A stretch of DNA of 55,021 bases from Priapulus caudatus (GCF_000485595.1 NW_014577376.1:249921-304941), one strand, 5' to 3'; counted from the stretch's first letter, positions 35,332-45,900 are shown. Numbers and translations are program-made. Notes: a model not told the origin generated them from the sequence alone.

Positions 35332-35445
35332 AAAAGAGTACATGAACTAGTTATTTGACATAAGAATTACGTGTGAAATAATAATATATATATTATTATT
35401 TCACACGTAATTCTTATGTCAAATAACTAGTTCATGTACTCTTTT
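35332..35445. repeat. 114-bp perfect palindrome
   Basis: AAAAGAGTACATGAACTAG...CTAGTTCATGTACTCTTTT: every base pairs with its mirror position around the TATA at 35387-35390. It lies 35 bp after the previous fold-back and shares the AGAGTACAT start with it. It is either a very young hairpin element or an assembly/cloning artefact. Confidence 0.9.
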
Positions 35446-35796
35446 GAAAATATATTTTTGAAAATATATTTAATATATTTTATCACAAACCTTAATCTAT
35501 TGACACAAGTACGGAAACATCACCTCTACCTTGCAAGTAGAGCTTATTCACTACATCACATGGGCCTGCTCCAAAAAACAATCCATAAACAATGCATTGT
35601 CACAACATTAATCAAGTCAAAAGTTACCATACAGTATGAGTAATTAATTATTCACCATTGTTGATAATAAAGAACATGGAATTAGAGAAAATATCATCCT
35701 ATTATATTAAAACTTCATAATTAATTAAGCTACATAATAATTACAATAAATATACATGCCCAACTCAAAGCGCTCCAATAGGCTTTTACATAAAAT

Positions 35797-35820
35797 AATA
35801 TCAATTAGTAGTCGACCCCT
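35797..35820 (+). repeat. Isolated copy of the TATCAATTAGTAGYYGACCCC core
   Basis: AATATCAATTAGTAGTCGAC with CCCT, the same core as the array at 39031-39497 and 39795-39820, in the same orientation. Confidence 0.65.
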
Positions 35821-35964
35821 AGACAATACCACTGCACTTTTAAAGATGAGACATGTGAAAAATAAATAAACATGCAAATATGGTAGCAGTAGCACTAAAA
35901 CTACACAACATGCACAGTGATTTATTTAATACTGAAGTTGTCCACGTTGTGCTAACCAACTAGT

Positions 35965-36493
35965 GCTGAAAGGGTCGTTGTCGTATCAGGTACTACATAT
36001 ATGTACCCGAGGTATACGTATATATGTATACCAGACTTTTATCTTCTCAGCATATATGTAACCTGTCAGGGTTCTGCCCACGGTGGACGGCGGTGGGCGG
36101 GTGTGCCCGGCACTCGCGGGTGTGCCCGGCACTCGCGGTTGCCGCCCGGCACTAATTTTTGATATAAAAAAATAATAAAAAAAAGTCTGATATATGGGCT
36201 TTTTATTGCTCAGAATGCAGGAAAATTCGACAATCAATCAAATCATCGAGTTTCAGACAATCAAAAATTTTCAGGGGGGCATGCCCCCGGACCCCCCTAG
36301 ATTGGCTTCGCGCCTACAAAGTCGCTACAAGGCTTGCATCAAAGTCGCAACTGGATGCGCCCGGCACTAAAAAATCCTGGGCAGAACCCTGCCTGTGTTT
36401 AGGGTTAGGGTTCACTTCTGTAGTACAAGTCTGGTACACTTTGTGTATATAATACATATATGTATTACCTGATACGACAACGACCCCTTCAGC
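35965..36493. mobile_element. Telomere-repeat fold-back element T5 (9-bp target duplication), interrupted
   Basis: The left end GCTGAAAGGGTCGTTGTCG and inverted right end GCTGAAGGGGTCGTTGTCG are flanked by CCAACTAGT on both sides (35956-35964 and 36494-36502). The interior matches T2 in reverse, with a short TTAGGG tract near 36400-36411. A 325-bp hAT-like MITE splits it. Without that insertion the element is about 200 bp, the size of T2. Confidence 0.85.
36067..36391. mobile_element. hAT-like MITE inserted in T5 (CAGGGTTCTGCCCA)
   Basis: A perfect 14-bp terminal inverted repeat, CAGGGTTCTGCCCA / TGGGCAGAACCCTG. CCTGT lies directly outside both ends (36062-36066 and 36392-36396), and the uninterrupted site is seen in T2/T3 (GTACCCTGTGTTTA, inverted there). 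This gives a 5-bp duplication, a size reported for some hAT groups. The core has two copies of GTGTGCCCGGCACTCGCGG and a GGGGGGCATGCCCCCGG motif. Confidence 0.85.
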
Positions 36494-36502
36494 CCAACTA
36501 GT

Positions 36503-37240
36503 AACTAAAGAGCACAATGCACAATCAGAGTGCATGTACAAGTACATGCACAAGTACATCACATACAAAAAGAAATGCCTTCATGAGTAGCTGATCCCTA
36601 CTTTGCTTCTCTACACGCCTGTAACTAAACTAGTGTATACCTGAATCATCCGCTGCAACCAACGTCTGCAACACGACTGATTTATTCAATCAGGACATCT
36701 TCCCATTGGTTCTTTCCCAATTCTCATACAAGTAAGGTGGAAATCAATAGCACAGCTCTTCCCACATGCTAATGTCATGTGACATGGCTGAACTGTGATT
36801 GGTTGCAATCCTGATTGGCCAGGAGATGAAAAAAGAGCATGAAGACTAGTTGTGTGAATAATTTGTAGAAAATTGAAATAGCAAAAACACAGAACAAAGG
36901 GAGAGTTCATACATACTTACTATACACACCACATAACGTTCACATTATTTCCACTTAATTTAGGCACTTCATTTGTTTATAAAACCTGCCCTAATTCCAC
37001 TGAGACATATGATCAGTAGCAAATCCTTACATGTTACATGGCCCCTAACATTTTCTTTTTTTTTAACTTTGAATTGCTCACCTATTAACAAACATACTTC
37101 AACAGATGAACAACTATTTACAGCCAGCACACAGCTGCACTGCAAGTTGCAACACGCTTTATTCATAATAGCAGTAATCAAATCAATATGATACACGTAT
37201 TCCACTGCCAAATAAAATATGATCACTCAAGGTGTAGTCC
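36503..37240. other. Stretch without a recognised gene; includes a CCAAT-bearing paralogous block
   Basis: Positions 36731-36825 (GGTGGAAATCAATAGCACAG ... CATGTGACATGGCTGAACTG ... TGATTGGTTG ... TGATTGG) match 40243-40345 with the same order. Both carry two inverted CCAAT boxes. No exon recognised. Confidence 0.5.
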
Positions 37241-37806
37241 GAGTTTTCTCTGATTAATCCCTGCACCGACGATTTTTGGTGGATTTGGTGTGGGTTGTAT
37301 TGACAAGTAGACTTTTGCTGTTTTACCTCAGTCATATTTCGATTTGAAAATTTGTTGCTAATAAGTTTCGGTTAGTAACAGAATCGTGACATAGGGAAAA
37401 CAATAGTTTCACTCCATCATGTTAATGGTTGTCTTCTACAATACGTCACGATTCTGTTACTAACCGAGACTTGCGTATATGTCACCTGACGTCACGCAGT
37501 GGAAGATGGATGGTGGATAGCGGCTGGAAATTGTTAGCAACAAATTTTCAAATCGAAATACGACGAAGGTAAAACAGCAAAAGTGTACTTACCAATGTGA
37601 GCAAGCACACGAGTTATCCAGAGCTCTGTCGATCTATGTGCGTCAGGTCTTGATTGATAGCCTCAATTGTGAGCTTGGAGCGATGAAACAGTGATGATCG
37701 ACGAGATCTGAGAAATTCCACGTTTTGGATGGGCAAGCTGCTCTGACCAAAACCCACACCAAATCCACCAAAAATCGTTGGTGCAGGGATTGGTCAGAAG
37801 AAACTC
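37241..37806. mobile_element. Fold-back element made of three nested inverted segments
   Basis: The outer arms pair GATTAATCCCTGCACC...TGGATTTGGTGTGGGTT with their inverted match at about 37748-37797. The middle arms pair GCTGTTTTACC...CATATTTCGATTTGAAAATT with their match at 37537-37590. The inner arms pair CGGTTAGTAACAGAATCG (37369-37388) with 37447-37466. The right side has an extra unpaired block (37598-37745). No target duplication found. Confidence 0.75.
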
Positions 37807-38047
37807 AAACCCCATACAGACTGTAAAATTTGATATGGTATCAAACTGGCGCGTGCCAAATAGTAGCGTACAGACACAAAACTCTGAAGCGGGCTAAGTT
37901 GGCACAGATTCACTGTGCATGCGCAGTTTAGCTACTGTACTTTTATGTGACCTATATAATCAGGAGTCTATCAATAGACTATGTATGCGTATGTGTATTG
38001 CAAAATCTGATTCGCGCCTGGGCCCTGGGGCCCTCCATATATATTGC

Positions 38048-38417
38048 ATGGTAGGTATGTGCCACGGGAGAGACCCCCATTTTCAACCCTAAACTTCCGT
38101 TCCAGTGCATCGAATTTTTAAGAATATCTCGTTCCAGAGCATCACAAGTTTAGTTACCATGCAGATTTTTCATTTTTGCCATTCCGGAGACCCTAATTTT
38201 TAATATTTCCGTTCCAGTGCATCGTACTTCAGAATAGGTTGAAGCCCAGGCCGTGAAGGCATGCACGCAACCCCTTTTTCTACCCCAATTTTCAAACATA
38301 CCCAGTTCCAGAGCATCCCACATTCAACAAACATTAGTTCCAGAGACCCCCATTTTCAGGTCTGAGTTAGTGCCAGAGCCCCCCAATTTTGATTTCGCAG
38401 TGGCACATACCTACCAT
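38048..38417. mobile_element. Fold-back with CCGTTCCAGTGCATCG tandem core
   Basis: The ends ATGGTAGGTATGTGCCAC and GTGGCACATACCTACCAT are a perfect 18-bp inverted repeat. The core repeats a degenerate unit, GTTCCAGTGCATCG or GTTCCAGAGCATC plus a GAGACCCCCATTTTC-type block, about six times. No coding frame. Confidence 0.75.
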
Positions 38418-38579
38418 AATGTGGGGTGAGTGCCCACCCCCTGGGCCTGGCCCCACACTGCGTACAGACACGTTCAAAGCAGGCTAACTTGTTACACTCC
38501 AAGTGAGCCTGTTTCGAAGCAGGCCTGGGCCTCCTTCATTTGAAGGGCCAAATTGCTGAGGGCCAGCGCGTATCTGGAT

Positions 38580-38819
38580 GGTTACAGCCATATAGACCGA
38601 AGGTCTGATAGACCAAAGGTTTATTCGAATACGCAGTGGCTACATGTCCGGAATCGGTCGCCTAGCCTCCAGGCTACGCATCCGGACATCCACTGATGCC
38701 GTATTCGAACGTGAATATGCCGCACATCCACTGATGCCACTATAACCCTAACCCTAACCCTAACCCTATCCCTTTGCAATATTCGGTCTATTGGACCTTC
38801 GGTCTATAGGGATGACCCC
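38580..38819. mobile_element. Telomere-repeat fold-back, second design (8-bp target duplication)
   Basis: ATAGACCGAAGGTC near the left end is inverted at the right end. ATCTGGAT lies directly outside both ends (38572-38579 and 38820-38827). Inside, TTCGAATACG...TGTCCGGA and TCCGGACAT...CGTATTCGAA form a second hairpin, followed by CCCTAA repeats (38742-38768) close to the right arm. Confidence 0.75.
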
Positions 38820-39030
38820 ATCTGGATAGTGTGTACACACTGCAAAAATTTGACGCATCTGGTGTGCACCAGTTTGATACCATATCAAATGTGTAGTCTG
38901 TACGGTGTATCGCACTACTCGAGATGGTGCAATCACTTATAGTGATAACTTAAGTGCTAAAATATATACATTGCAATTCTCAATATTCTTACGTGTAGAA
39001 TATACATAATTGGCATTGTATACTAAGTTA

Positions 39031-39497
39031 CCTATTATAAATATGTAGCTGACCCCCTACACTGTTGCCCAAGATACAGCCTGCTATGACTAAAAGAATG
39101 TGAACAAGCCTCCAACTGATACCTTGTACACGAAATATTATCAATTTGTAGCCAACCCCCACACTGCCAGCTAAAATTCATGACTAACCACAATCACAAA
39201 ATATGTTTAGTGAAAGAACTATATCATTTAATTTGTGGTATATTGTATACCAAATCAATTTGTAGTTGGCCCCCTACCAACTACCAACCATAACCATATA
39301 GACACATGCAAGTATCATATATTATAACTTTATAAAGACATCCCACATATAATACATTATCAATAAATAGCTGACCCCTTACCACCTATACTCTGCAATA
39401 AGCACACATTATTACAGAAAGGCGTGCAACAATAACATTTTAATTTACTTGGGAATTCCTTCACACAGAATATTATCAATTAGTAGCTGACCCCCGT
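39031..39497 (+). repeat. Periodic array of a roughly 24-bp core every 100-118 bp
   Basis: The core TATTATCAATTAGTAGCTGA+CCCC appears five times in the same orientation (starting about 39035, 39136, 39252, 39354 and 39471), with largely dissimilar DNA in between. Further copies are at 39795-39820 and 35797-35820. It could be an ancient roughly 105-bp tandem repeat in which only the core is conserved, or spaced protein-binding sites. It is not a CRISPR array. Confidence 0.65.
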
Positions 39498-40242
39498 CCC
39501 ACCGCCCCTAGCACGCTACATCACGGCCCCTATTGTTGGCAAACAAAGCAGGTGGCCGTGCACCACATATTATAACAACACCAGGCAACGATCAGAATTG
39601 ACGTCAGAACGACTAACTAGAACTGCGAGAAAATCAACATGGTAAACGTTGCACTATTTCGTAGTGACATGCACTGATCAAAGCAGTGATGATCGATCAC
39701 GAGGCAATCCAGTCACTTAAATACGCACTACACTTATTCCTACGACCACCAGAACAATAAAAGCTATACGTATTAAATATATCGAAAAAAAAAACATTAT
39801 CAATTAGTAGCCGACCCCCAGACACGCATGCTTCTCCAGCACCATGTTGGTTTGCCGAACAATGCGTGCTGTGTGCTGCCTCACACACGCATCAATGTCG
39901 TGACAATGCCGCCAAGTGCAGTGACATCATCAATACATGCTACCCAGCTCCACTACAACGTTGCTACACCACGTGATGTGCGTGCGACCAAGAGATCTGA
40001 GATTCTTGATACAGGGTATGTAGTGACACCCCACCAAACATACCCGCGTAAACTACAACAAAAAAACACACTATAAAGCACCTCCGTGGCTATCTGACCG
40101 GTTACTTCACTTTACTCTACAAAACTGGTTTATACCTTTGTCACATGTAGCTACTAATGACTACAGGGGTTGACTTGCTACCTCCAATCACTCCTCTTCT
40201 TCCTGCTCCTTTACTTTCCCAGATCCTTCCTACTCTAGTAGT
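39498..40242. other. Stretch without a recognised gene; one further array core
   Basis: It contains the sixth array core at 39795-39820 and an A10 run before it. Short frames only. Confidence 0.45.
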
Positions 40243-40345
40243 GTTGTGGAAATCAATAGCACAACTCGGTAGCAACCTGCTATGCAGTCACGTGGCATGA
40301 CGAACTGTGATTGGTTGAAGCAATGCCATTGCGATTGGACGAGGA
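40243..40345 (+). repeat. CCAAT-bearing block paralogous to 36731-36825
   Basis: GTGGAAATCAATAGCACA, then CACGTGGCATG, GAACTGTGATTGGTTG and GCGATTGG in the same order as the other copy. Together with the array cores upstream of both, it suggests an old segmental duplication, about 400-450 bp from core to block in each once T5 is removed. Confidence 0.55.
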
Positions 40346-41471
40346 ATGGTAGAAAGTGCAGAACAATGTTCTAATCTATAATCGCGCGCATGCACACTAG
40401 TGCTTTCTGGGTTCACCCATTAGTACACCATTTCTGCGAGAAGAATACTAGTACATGGCACTCTTCTTCTGCGAGTGTTATAAAAAACAACACGTCAGTA
40501 CAGGGTTGACATGTCGATATGACGCATGCAGTTATGCTGTTACAATACTACATTTTCTTGCCCTGACGGATCAAAATAGCGGAGGTGTAGTTTTATGCAC
40601 AGTAATGAGATTTCTAGTAAAAGGAAATTTATAGAATAGTTAGGTCTACGAAAGGAGCACACACGCAAGCTGGAAAAGACTGCTGCACTGTTGTTATATA
40701 GTTCAGTTGCCATGTAGCAGCAGCTCCCCTGTGAATCAGCATAATACTCCTGATAATACTTTAATACTACGAAAGAAGGCCAAGATTTGCCACACAAATT
40801 TGCCGCGCGTGCATCGACAGTACCCTTAGGATTTGGTACGGCTACGATGAACGAGAACAAAAATTCAATCATTCAAATGCAATCAGCAAAAGTTGAATAA
40901 TATTTCTACCGCATGTCGGTTATAAGAAGAACCGTGGGGGTTAACGCGCATTCCACAGCAGTGCCACCTAACTGCCACATGCAAGAAGTGCCGGCAGGTT
41001 TTTTGTCTGACAAGGCAATTTTCAAAATTATTATGACAATAAACATTTTTAACAAACTTTTTTTTTACCAAACCTCACTATTTATCAGTGAGATGACAGA
41101 AGCAGAATGTGTTTCAGAATATGCTGAATAATTAGGAACTTGTTAATTAGTGTCTGATGCCACCCCTAATACATTATAAACATCATCACTGGCAACATTG
41201 GTTTAACCGAACATACATGCCGGTATATATGTATCAATGACATGCCCTTTGTACATATGGGCTATGAGTAAATCAATATATGGTGTTGCAGAGAATGCAA
41301 TAACGAGTGTCATACAGGTCAAGTGACCAAAGTTGTTGCAATAGTTTATCAGTCAGTAACTAAGTCAATAAAAATCGACAATAAAAAGTTGAGTTGTGTA
41401 AACCACAAACAACACAGTTGCAGGACAGGATTATTAATTAGAAACTAATCCCTCCTGCATACTTTACTGGT
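40346..41471. other. Stretch without a recognised gene
   Basis: Open frames of up to 110 codons (40540-40872, minus) have no recognisable motif. No repeat seen. Confidence 0.45.
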
Positions 41472-42203
41472 TCAAACTTGTTTGGTTCACAATGTTGTGA
41501 GCAGGTATTATTAAAGGTATAATAAGCCCCATTGCTTATGCAATGTTGACGAATGCTAGAGTAACTAGCACCTTGTGTAGTTAACAAGTACATAACCTTA
41601 AATCCAAACGCGTATTAGTTTGTCCAATGTCACTGCTGTTACTAAGATCGAAATGCCTAATTGAAATCCGCGGTCCAAAAATCAGTTGTTTACAGTTTCA
41701 AACCGCTGCGGGCGAAGCGGGTGTGATACAGATTTATAGTGCACCAGACATTTTCGCACGCATGCTCGGCCGTACGCAATGCTATCATCAGTGATTTCGT
41801 AAACATGGACGCTCGTGAGGAACTTTTTGTCAGGGCTGTTCACGTGCGTCCGTGATTAGTACGTGTGTTTTACTCCATTTCCATGTTTAGTCCGTGGCCG
41901 TGGTTACACCGATGACACCTCCATTTCATCTGGCGTCCAAAACATACGGGCCGCACAAATGTTTACGTCATCGCTTGACTCCTGGATGACATTTACGGCA
42001 CGTAAATGATACGTTGATACATATCAACAACCGATTTCAAGTCTTGTTTGTAATGTAACCAGCAGTGATATTGGACAAACTAATATCCATTTAGCTATTA
42101 AGTTATGTACTTATTAACTACACAAGGTGCCAGTTTCTCTAGCATTCGTCAACATTGCATAATCAATGGGCTTATTATGCCATTGTGAGCAGGGAAGTTT
42201 GAC
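41472..42203. mobile_element. Fold-back element with about 170-bp arms and a 410-bp loop
   Basis: The left arm (41472-41645) and right arm (42055-42203) are inverted copies, for example GCAATGTTGACGAATGCTAG and CACCTTGTGTAGTTAA with their complements. The loop (41646-42054) is more GC-rich, with GCTGCGGGCGAAGCGGG near 41705, and carries no recognised gene. Confidence 0.75.
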
Positions 42204-43169
42204 AAGGTCATAATTTATGGCTTTTATGACTGGCCCGTCTTTCTTGTCTAAATTCTTACAGAGGAGTGTTACAATCCATAGCTCAAATATCAACATGGTA
42301 GGCCTAATTGGTGTCATGCAGATATGGTAAGGTGCGATTGGTTTAAACAGCGCAATTCTGATTGAGTGACAGAAGTGGGGCTAGAACTGAGCAAATGGGG
42401 CTCACCTTTGTATAACTCCTATAGGGTAATGAGAGATGGTCTGAAAAGTACTCCGCCAGCACTCAGATACCACACCACATACTTCAGTAGTTTTATCAAC
42501 AATTAAAGTGATTACGTCACCGTAAATAGTAAAAAATGAAAAATATATTTCCACTTTTTTTTTACAAAAAATAAATAAGTAATTCTGTTCACTTTTTATG
42601 GTTAAATTGCTGCATTATACTTCTTATTTTACTATATTGTTCGATGTGAACATACACTCGTGACGCATACATAGCCCTTAGCAAGCAATTAATGTCAGGA
42701 ACACTAATATGAAATCGACCAGGTTTTTTGGATTTTTAACCAGTTGAGAAACAATCTTATCAGGTAAGAATTTGACTATACGTTTAGTCCCTCCCGTTTA
42801 GTTCTTACTTTTAATGTAAAAAAATGGCAACAAAATTTTTACAAATTTTACCATAAGAAATTCGTGACGTAGTTAATTCAAGTGCCATTCTTCTCACAGG
42901 CGTAAATTAGGTAAATTTGCAAGTTTAATGAAAAGGGGATCTATAGTGCTCGATGTGGGGGGGGGAGGCTGTACGGTAACACCTACCATTGGCTTCCACA
43001 GGATAGCGCCAATGATGACGTTACTAGCGATTTGCATAAGCATGCCATTGCATTTTAATAGCAGACGTCCTACGGGCGTTCATTTACAGGAATTTTACAG
43101 GGAAAAATTCAGACCTGCATTGAGTTTGAGGCACAGTAGGGAAAGAAATCACGACAGATGTCTTTGACC
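42204..43169. other. AT-rich stretch without a recognised gene
   Basis: A GTGGGGGGGGGAGG run is near 42955. No gene or repeat recognised. Confidence 0.45.
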
Positions 43170-43179
43170 AATGGCAAAG

Positions 43180-43668
43180 AGAAATGGTTTATTCCCATTT
43201 CGCCAGTTTCCCGTTTCGCCAGTTTCCCATTTCGCCAGTTTCCCGTTTCGCCAGTTTCCCATTCTGCCATTTCGTCCTATCTCCCGGACCACCCCCTTGT
43301 TCGAGGTGGGTTAAAAGTAGGCCTCTGTAATGAATAAATTATAACGAATCTAGAGATATGGAGTCAACTATTTATTTGAAGAACAAGAAGGCGAAATCGT
43401 ACATATCAAAACATATGGATCATGTACAAGCACCCTAACCCTAACCCTAACCCTAACGACCTAGAAATGACTCAAGGATCAATTTCGTGCAGGGGGTGGA
43501 AGCAACATAAAATATTGGCGAAATGGGAAACTGGCGAAGTGGGAAAATGGCGAAATGGGAAACTGGCGAAATGAGAAAATGGCGAAGTGGGAAAATGGCA
43601 AAATGGGAAACTGGCGAAATGGTTTATGGCAAATGGCAAAGTGGGATTATGGCGAAATGGAGTGACAC
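43180..43668. mobile_element. Telomere-repeat fold-back with TTTCGCCAGTTTCCC tandem arms
   Basis: The left arm has four 16-bp units TTTCGCCAGTTTCCCR (43197-43264). The right arm has the inverted unit GGGAAACTGGCGAAA and variants, about nine times (43513-43668). Between them is a perfect CCCTAA tract (43431-43457). AATGGCAAAG is found at 43170-43179 and 43632-43641, but it could belong to the repeat rather than to a target duplication. The peptide-like repeat frames in the right arm are artefacts. Confidence 0.7.
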
Positions 43669-45900
43669 CAGAGAAATAGCAGCAGTGGCAGCCATATGCC
43701 GACCAATCAATGCTTGAGCTATGTTTATCCAATGCCTGCAGACGTGACCTGTGCACTCGGGGGGGGGGAGGGGCAGAGGAGGTCAGAAGTCAAGGTATTG
43801 CAGCCTCTCTGGCGTAACACCACCGGATCTGCACCTGAGTGTAGGATAGGTTTCTGCTTATTTTAAAAGCATACATACTTTCACTACGCAGTGTTTTAAA
43901 AGTAGCGAGAGGAAAACTCGAGTGCCTATGTGTTGGTCTGCAGGGCCAAGGCAAGCCCTGTAAGTAGTGAGAGGGTAGAGCTCTAGAAGGCTGTGCCCCC
44001 ATCACGGAAGGCCTAGGGTGGGGTTAGGGAGATGCCCCCTTGAAATTGTTAAAAAATGACTTCTCGCCGTGAAGCAGCTTTGATGCACAAATGCTTCCAA
44101 TGCACTTTAATTAGGCCATCTTCGAAAACTAATCAGGAAATTAGCGTGAGGGTTTGGACAATTGCAGGCCTATATATCACGGGGTGTCAAACTAGACGGT
44201 AGTGACAAAATATATGGGAATTTTTTCCCATTAGTTGGCTTCCAATGAAAACGCTGCTACGACTCTCTTAACACATACCACAGGGAACTACTGTTTGAGG
44301 AAGCGTTTCCATGTGTAAAACTGACATTGCTATGCATTTTCTGTCAGGTGTTTGCACCATTTCAAAGCGATGACACCATCAAATGACTCCTTGCGAGAAA
44401 ACCTAACCACAGCTCTGAGACCTTAGAAACAGTAGGTACAGCCACAGGAGAAAGAGACCTGCACCATACGAAATAAGTACACATCTGGAAGTCTTTCCTC
44501 GACAAATCTAATCCAACTACAGATGCACAGAGTGCAAAAATGGCAGGAGTGTGCGGCATGGATACATAGATACATACGGGCAAGCATGCGTGTACGCACA
44601 ACCATGGGAAGGCCATGTCAATGCCGTTTATTAGGAGACATAATTGGATTCAGGTACGTCATGCCAACCATCAACAACTAGGCAGCCCACATTGAAACAA
44701 AATACTTCAATAAGTGGTGCCCAAACAGTTTCTGTTTTGATTTGTGTTAGCTATATAGAATATAGAATATAGGAAAAATATATTATATATGTTCATGTGT
44801 ATTATGTTCGGAAAAATTATAAATAAAACTGCGAAATGCTATTTGTATTTTTTTAATTTCTGCCAACAAAAATGTTTGCGATATCCCCCTTCATGCTAGA
44901 TCAACTAAACGATAAACAATGGCAGGCAAACCAGTTCATTTCAGGAAAGAAAACGAAGGAGAAAAATGCAGAAAGAAGTTTATATTAGAAACTCCCGCTT
45001 AAGGAGGTGTACAACAGTAAGCTGCCACAATTGTTCACCGTTGCACTATTTCGTCTCTAGAAAAGGCTTAGAAGTAAAATTGGTCATGTTGTGTAATTGT
45101 GCCATTCCAGCTAGTGGCGTAGCCATGGTCGCCGGTCGGCCATTTTTGTGTATGAAACGGGATCCGAATACTCTGTAGAAATTTGCATCATAGAGCTGGC
45201 AAAAGTTTTGAGCGAAGCATAAAGCATGAATCTGTAGTTATTTAACATGAATAAAGTTTATGTTGTGTAAGCGAAGTAACAGTGTGAGTATTTTTAATTA
45301 ATATCTGTTCGATGCTTATTCAGGCCTGCTGTCTATGGACGCGATCTACTGTTGTTCACCACCTTAAGTTTACAAGGCATTTCCATGGCTGCCACAATAA
45401 TTTTGCCAATGCCTCGTTTACCGCAGATGTTCGCTATATCGGTTAGCTGCGTCTGGGCACCACGCAAGAGTTTCGAATTAATGACAGTTGTTTGTGTCGA
45501 GCGTTTGGTTACATCAAATGCTCCAGCAAATTATGGAGTATAAAGAAGGTATATAAGCATGAAAAGTAAACAGAAACACTAATTGTATTTTCATACATAT
45601 ATTATTATTTTGTACAAATAACACACAAATATACTACTTGCTGGTGCTAGAAATTCGTGACGTACACAGTTTAAGCATGTTGATAAAATAGCCGACGTTC
45701 AAATATGGATATCAAGGTTCAAGGTACAAAGAGCGGATTCCAGACATATTCCAGTATACTGGTCATTTGCCCGAATGGATAACTTTTATTATTTGGTGTC
45801 TATCAATTAATTTTTTCACAATAGCAAGACATTTGACATATACGTCGGATTCAAATGCAAGTAACAGTACCACTCGATATCCCAATTGTGATTACACCCA
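43669..45900. other. Mostly unique DNA without a recognised gene
   Basis: Short frames only. AGTGGCGTAGCCATGG at 45113 resembles a solitary hAT terminus. A segment at 44633-44712 is shared with 51886-51972. Confidence 0.45.
44633..44712 (+). repeat. Dispersed repeat, copy 1 (ATAATTGGATTCAGGTACG)
   Basis: About 80 bp (TAGGAGACATAATTGGATTC ... CAACAACTAGGCAGCCCA ... AAACAAAATACTTC) recurs in the same orientation at 51886-51972, with small indels. Confidence 0.75.

Larger units (their letters stand above)
37814..38904. mobile_element. 1.1-kb element with about 38-bp inverted termini, host of two fold-backs
   Basis: The left end ATACAGACTG...TTTGATATGGTATCAAACTGG pairs inverted with CCAGTTTGATACCATATCAAA...AGTCTGTACGG on the right. 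Two internal direct copies of CGTACAGACACNNAA...CNNGCTAANTTG lie at 37868 and 38461. It contains a fold-back with tandem repeats (38048-38417) and a telomere-repeat fold-back (38580-38819). Confidence 0.65.

Noticed and set aside
39031-39497. Repeat-spacer array resembling CRISPR
   Set aside because: Eukaryotic context, imperfect cores, spacing of about 105 bp with spacers much longer than CRISPR spacers, and no cas genes.
43523-43717. Repetitive peptide frame (WRSGKMAKWETGEM pattern)
   Set aside because: Direct translation of the 16-bp tandem arm of the telomere element.
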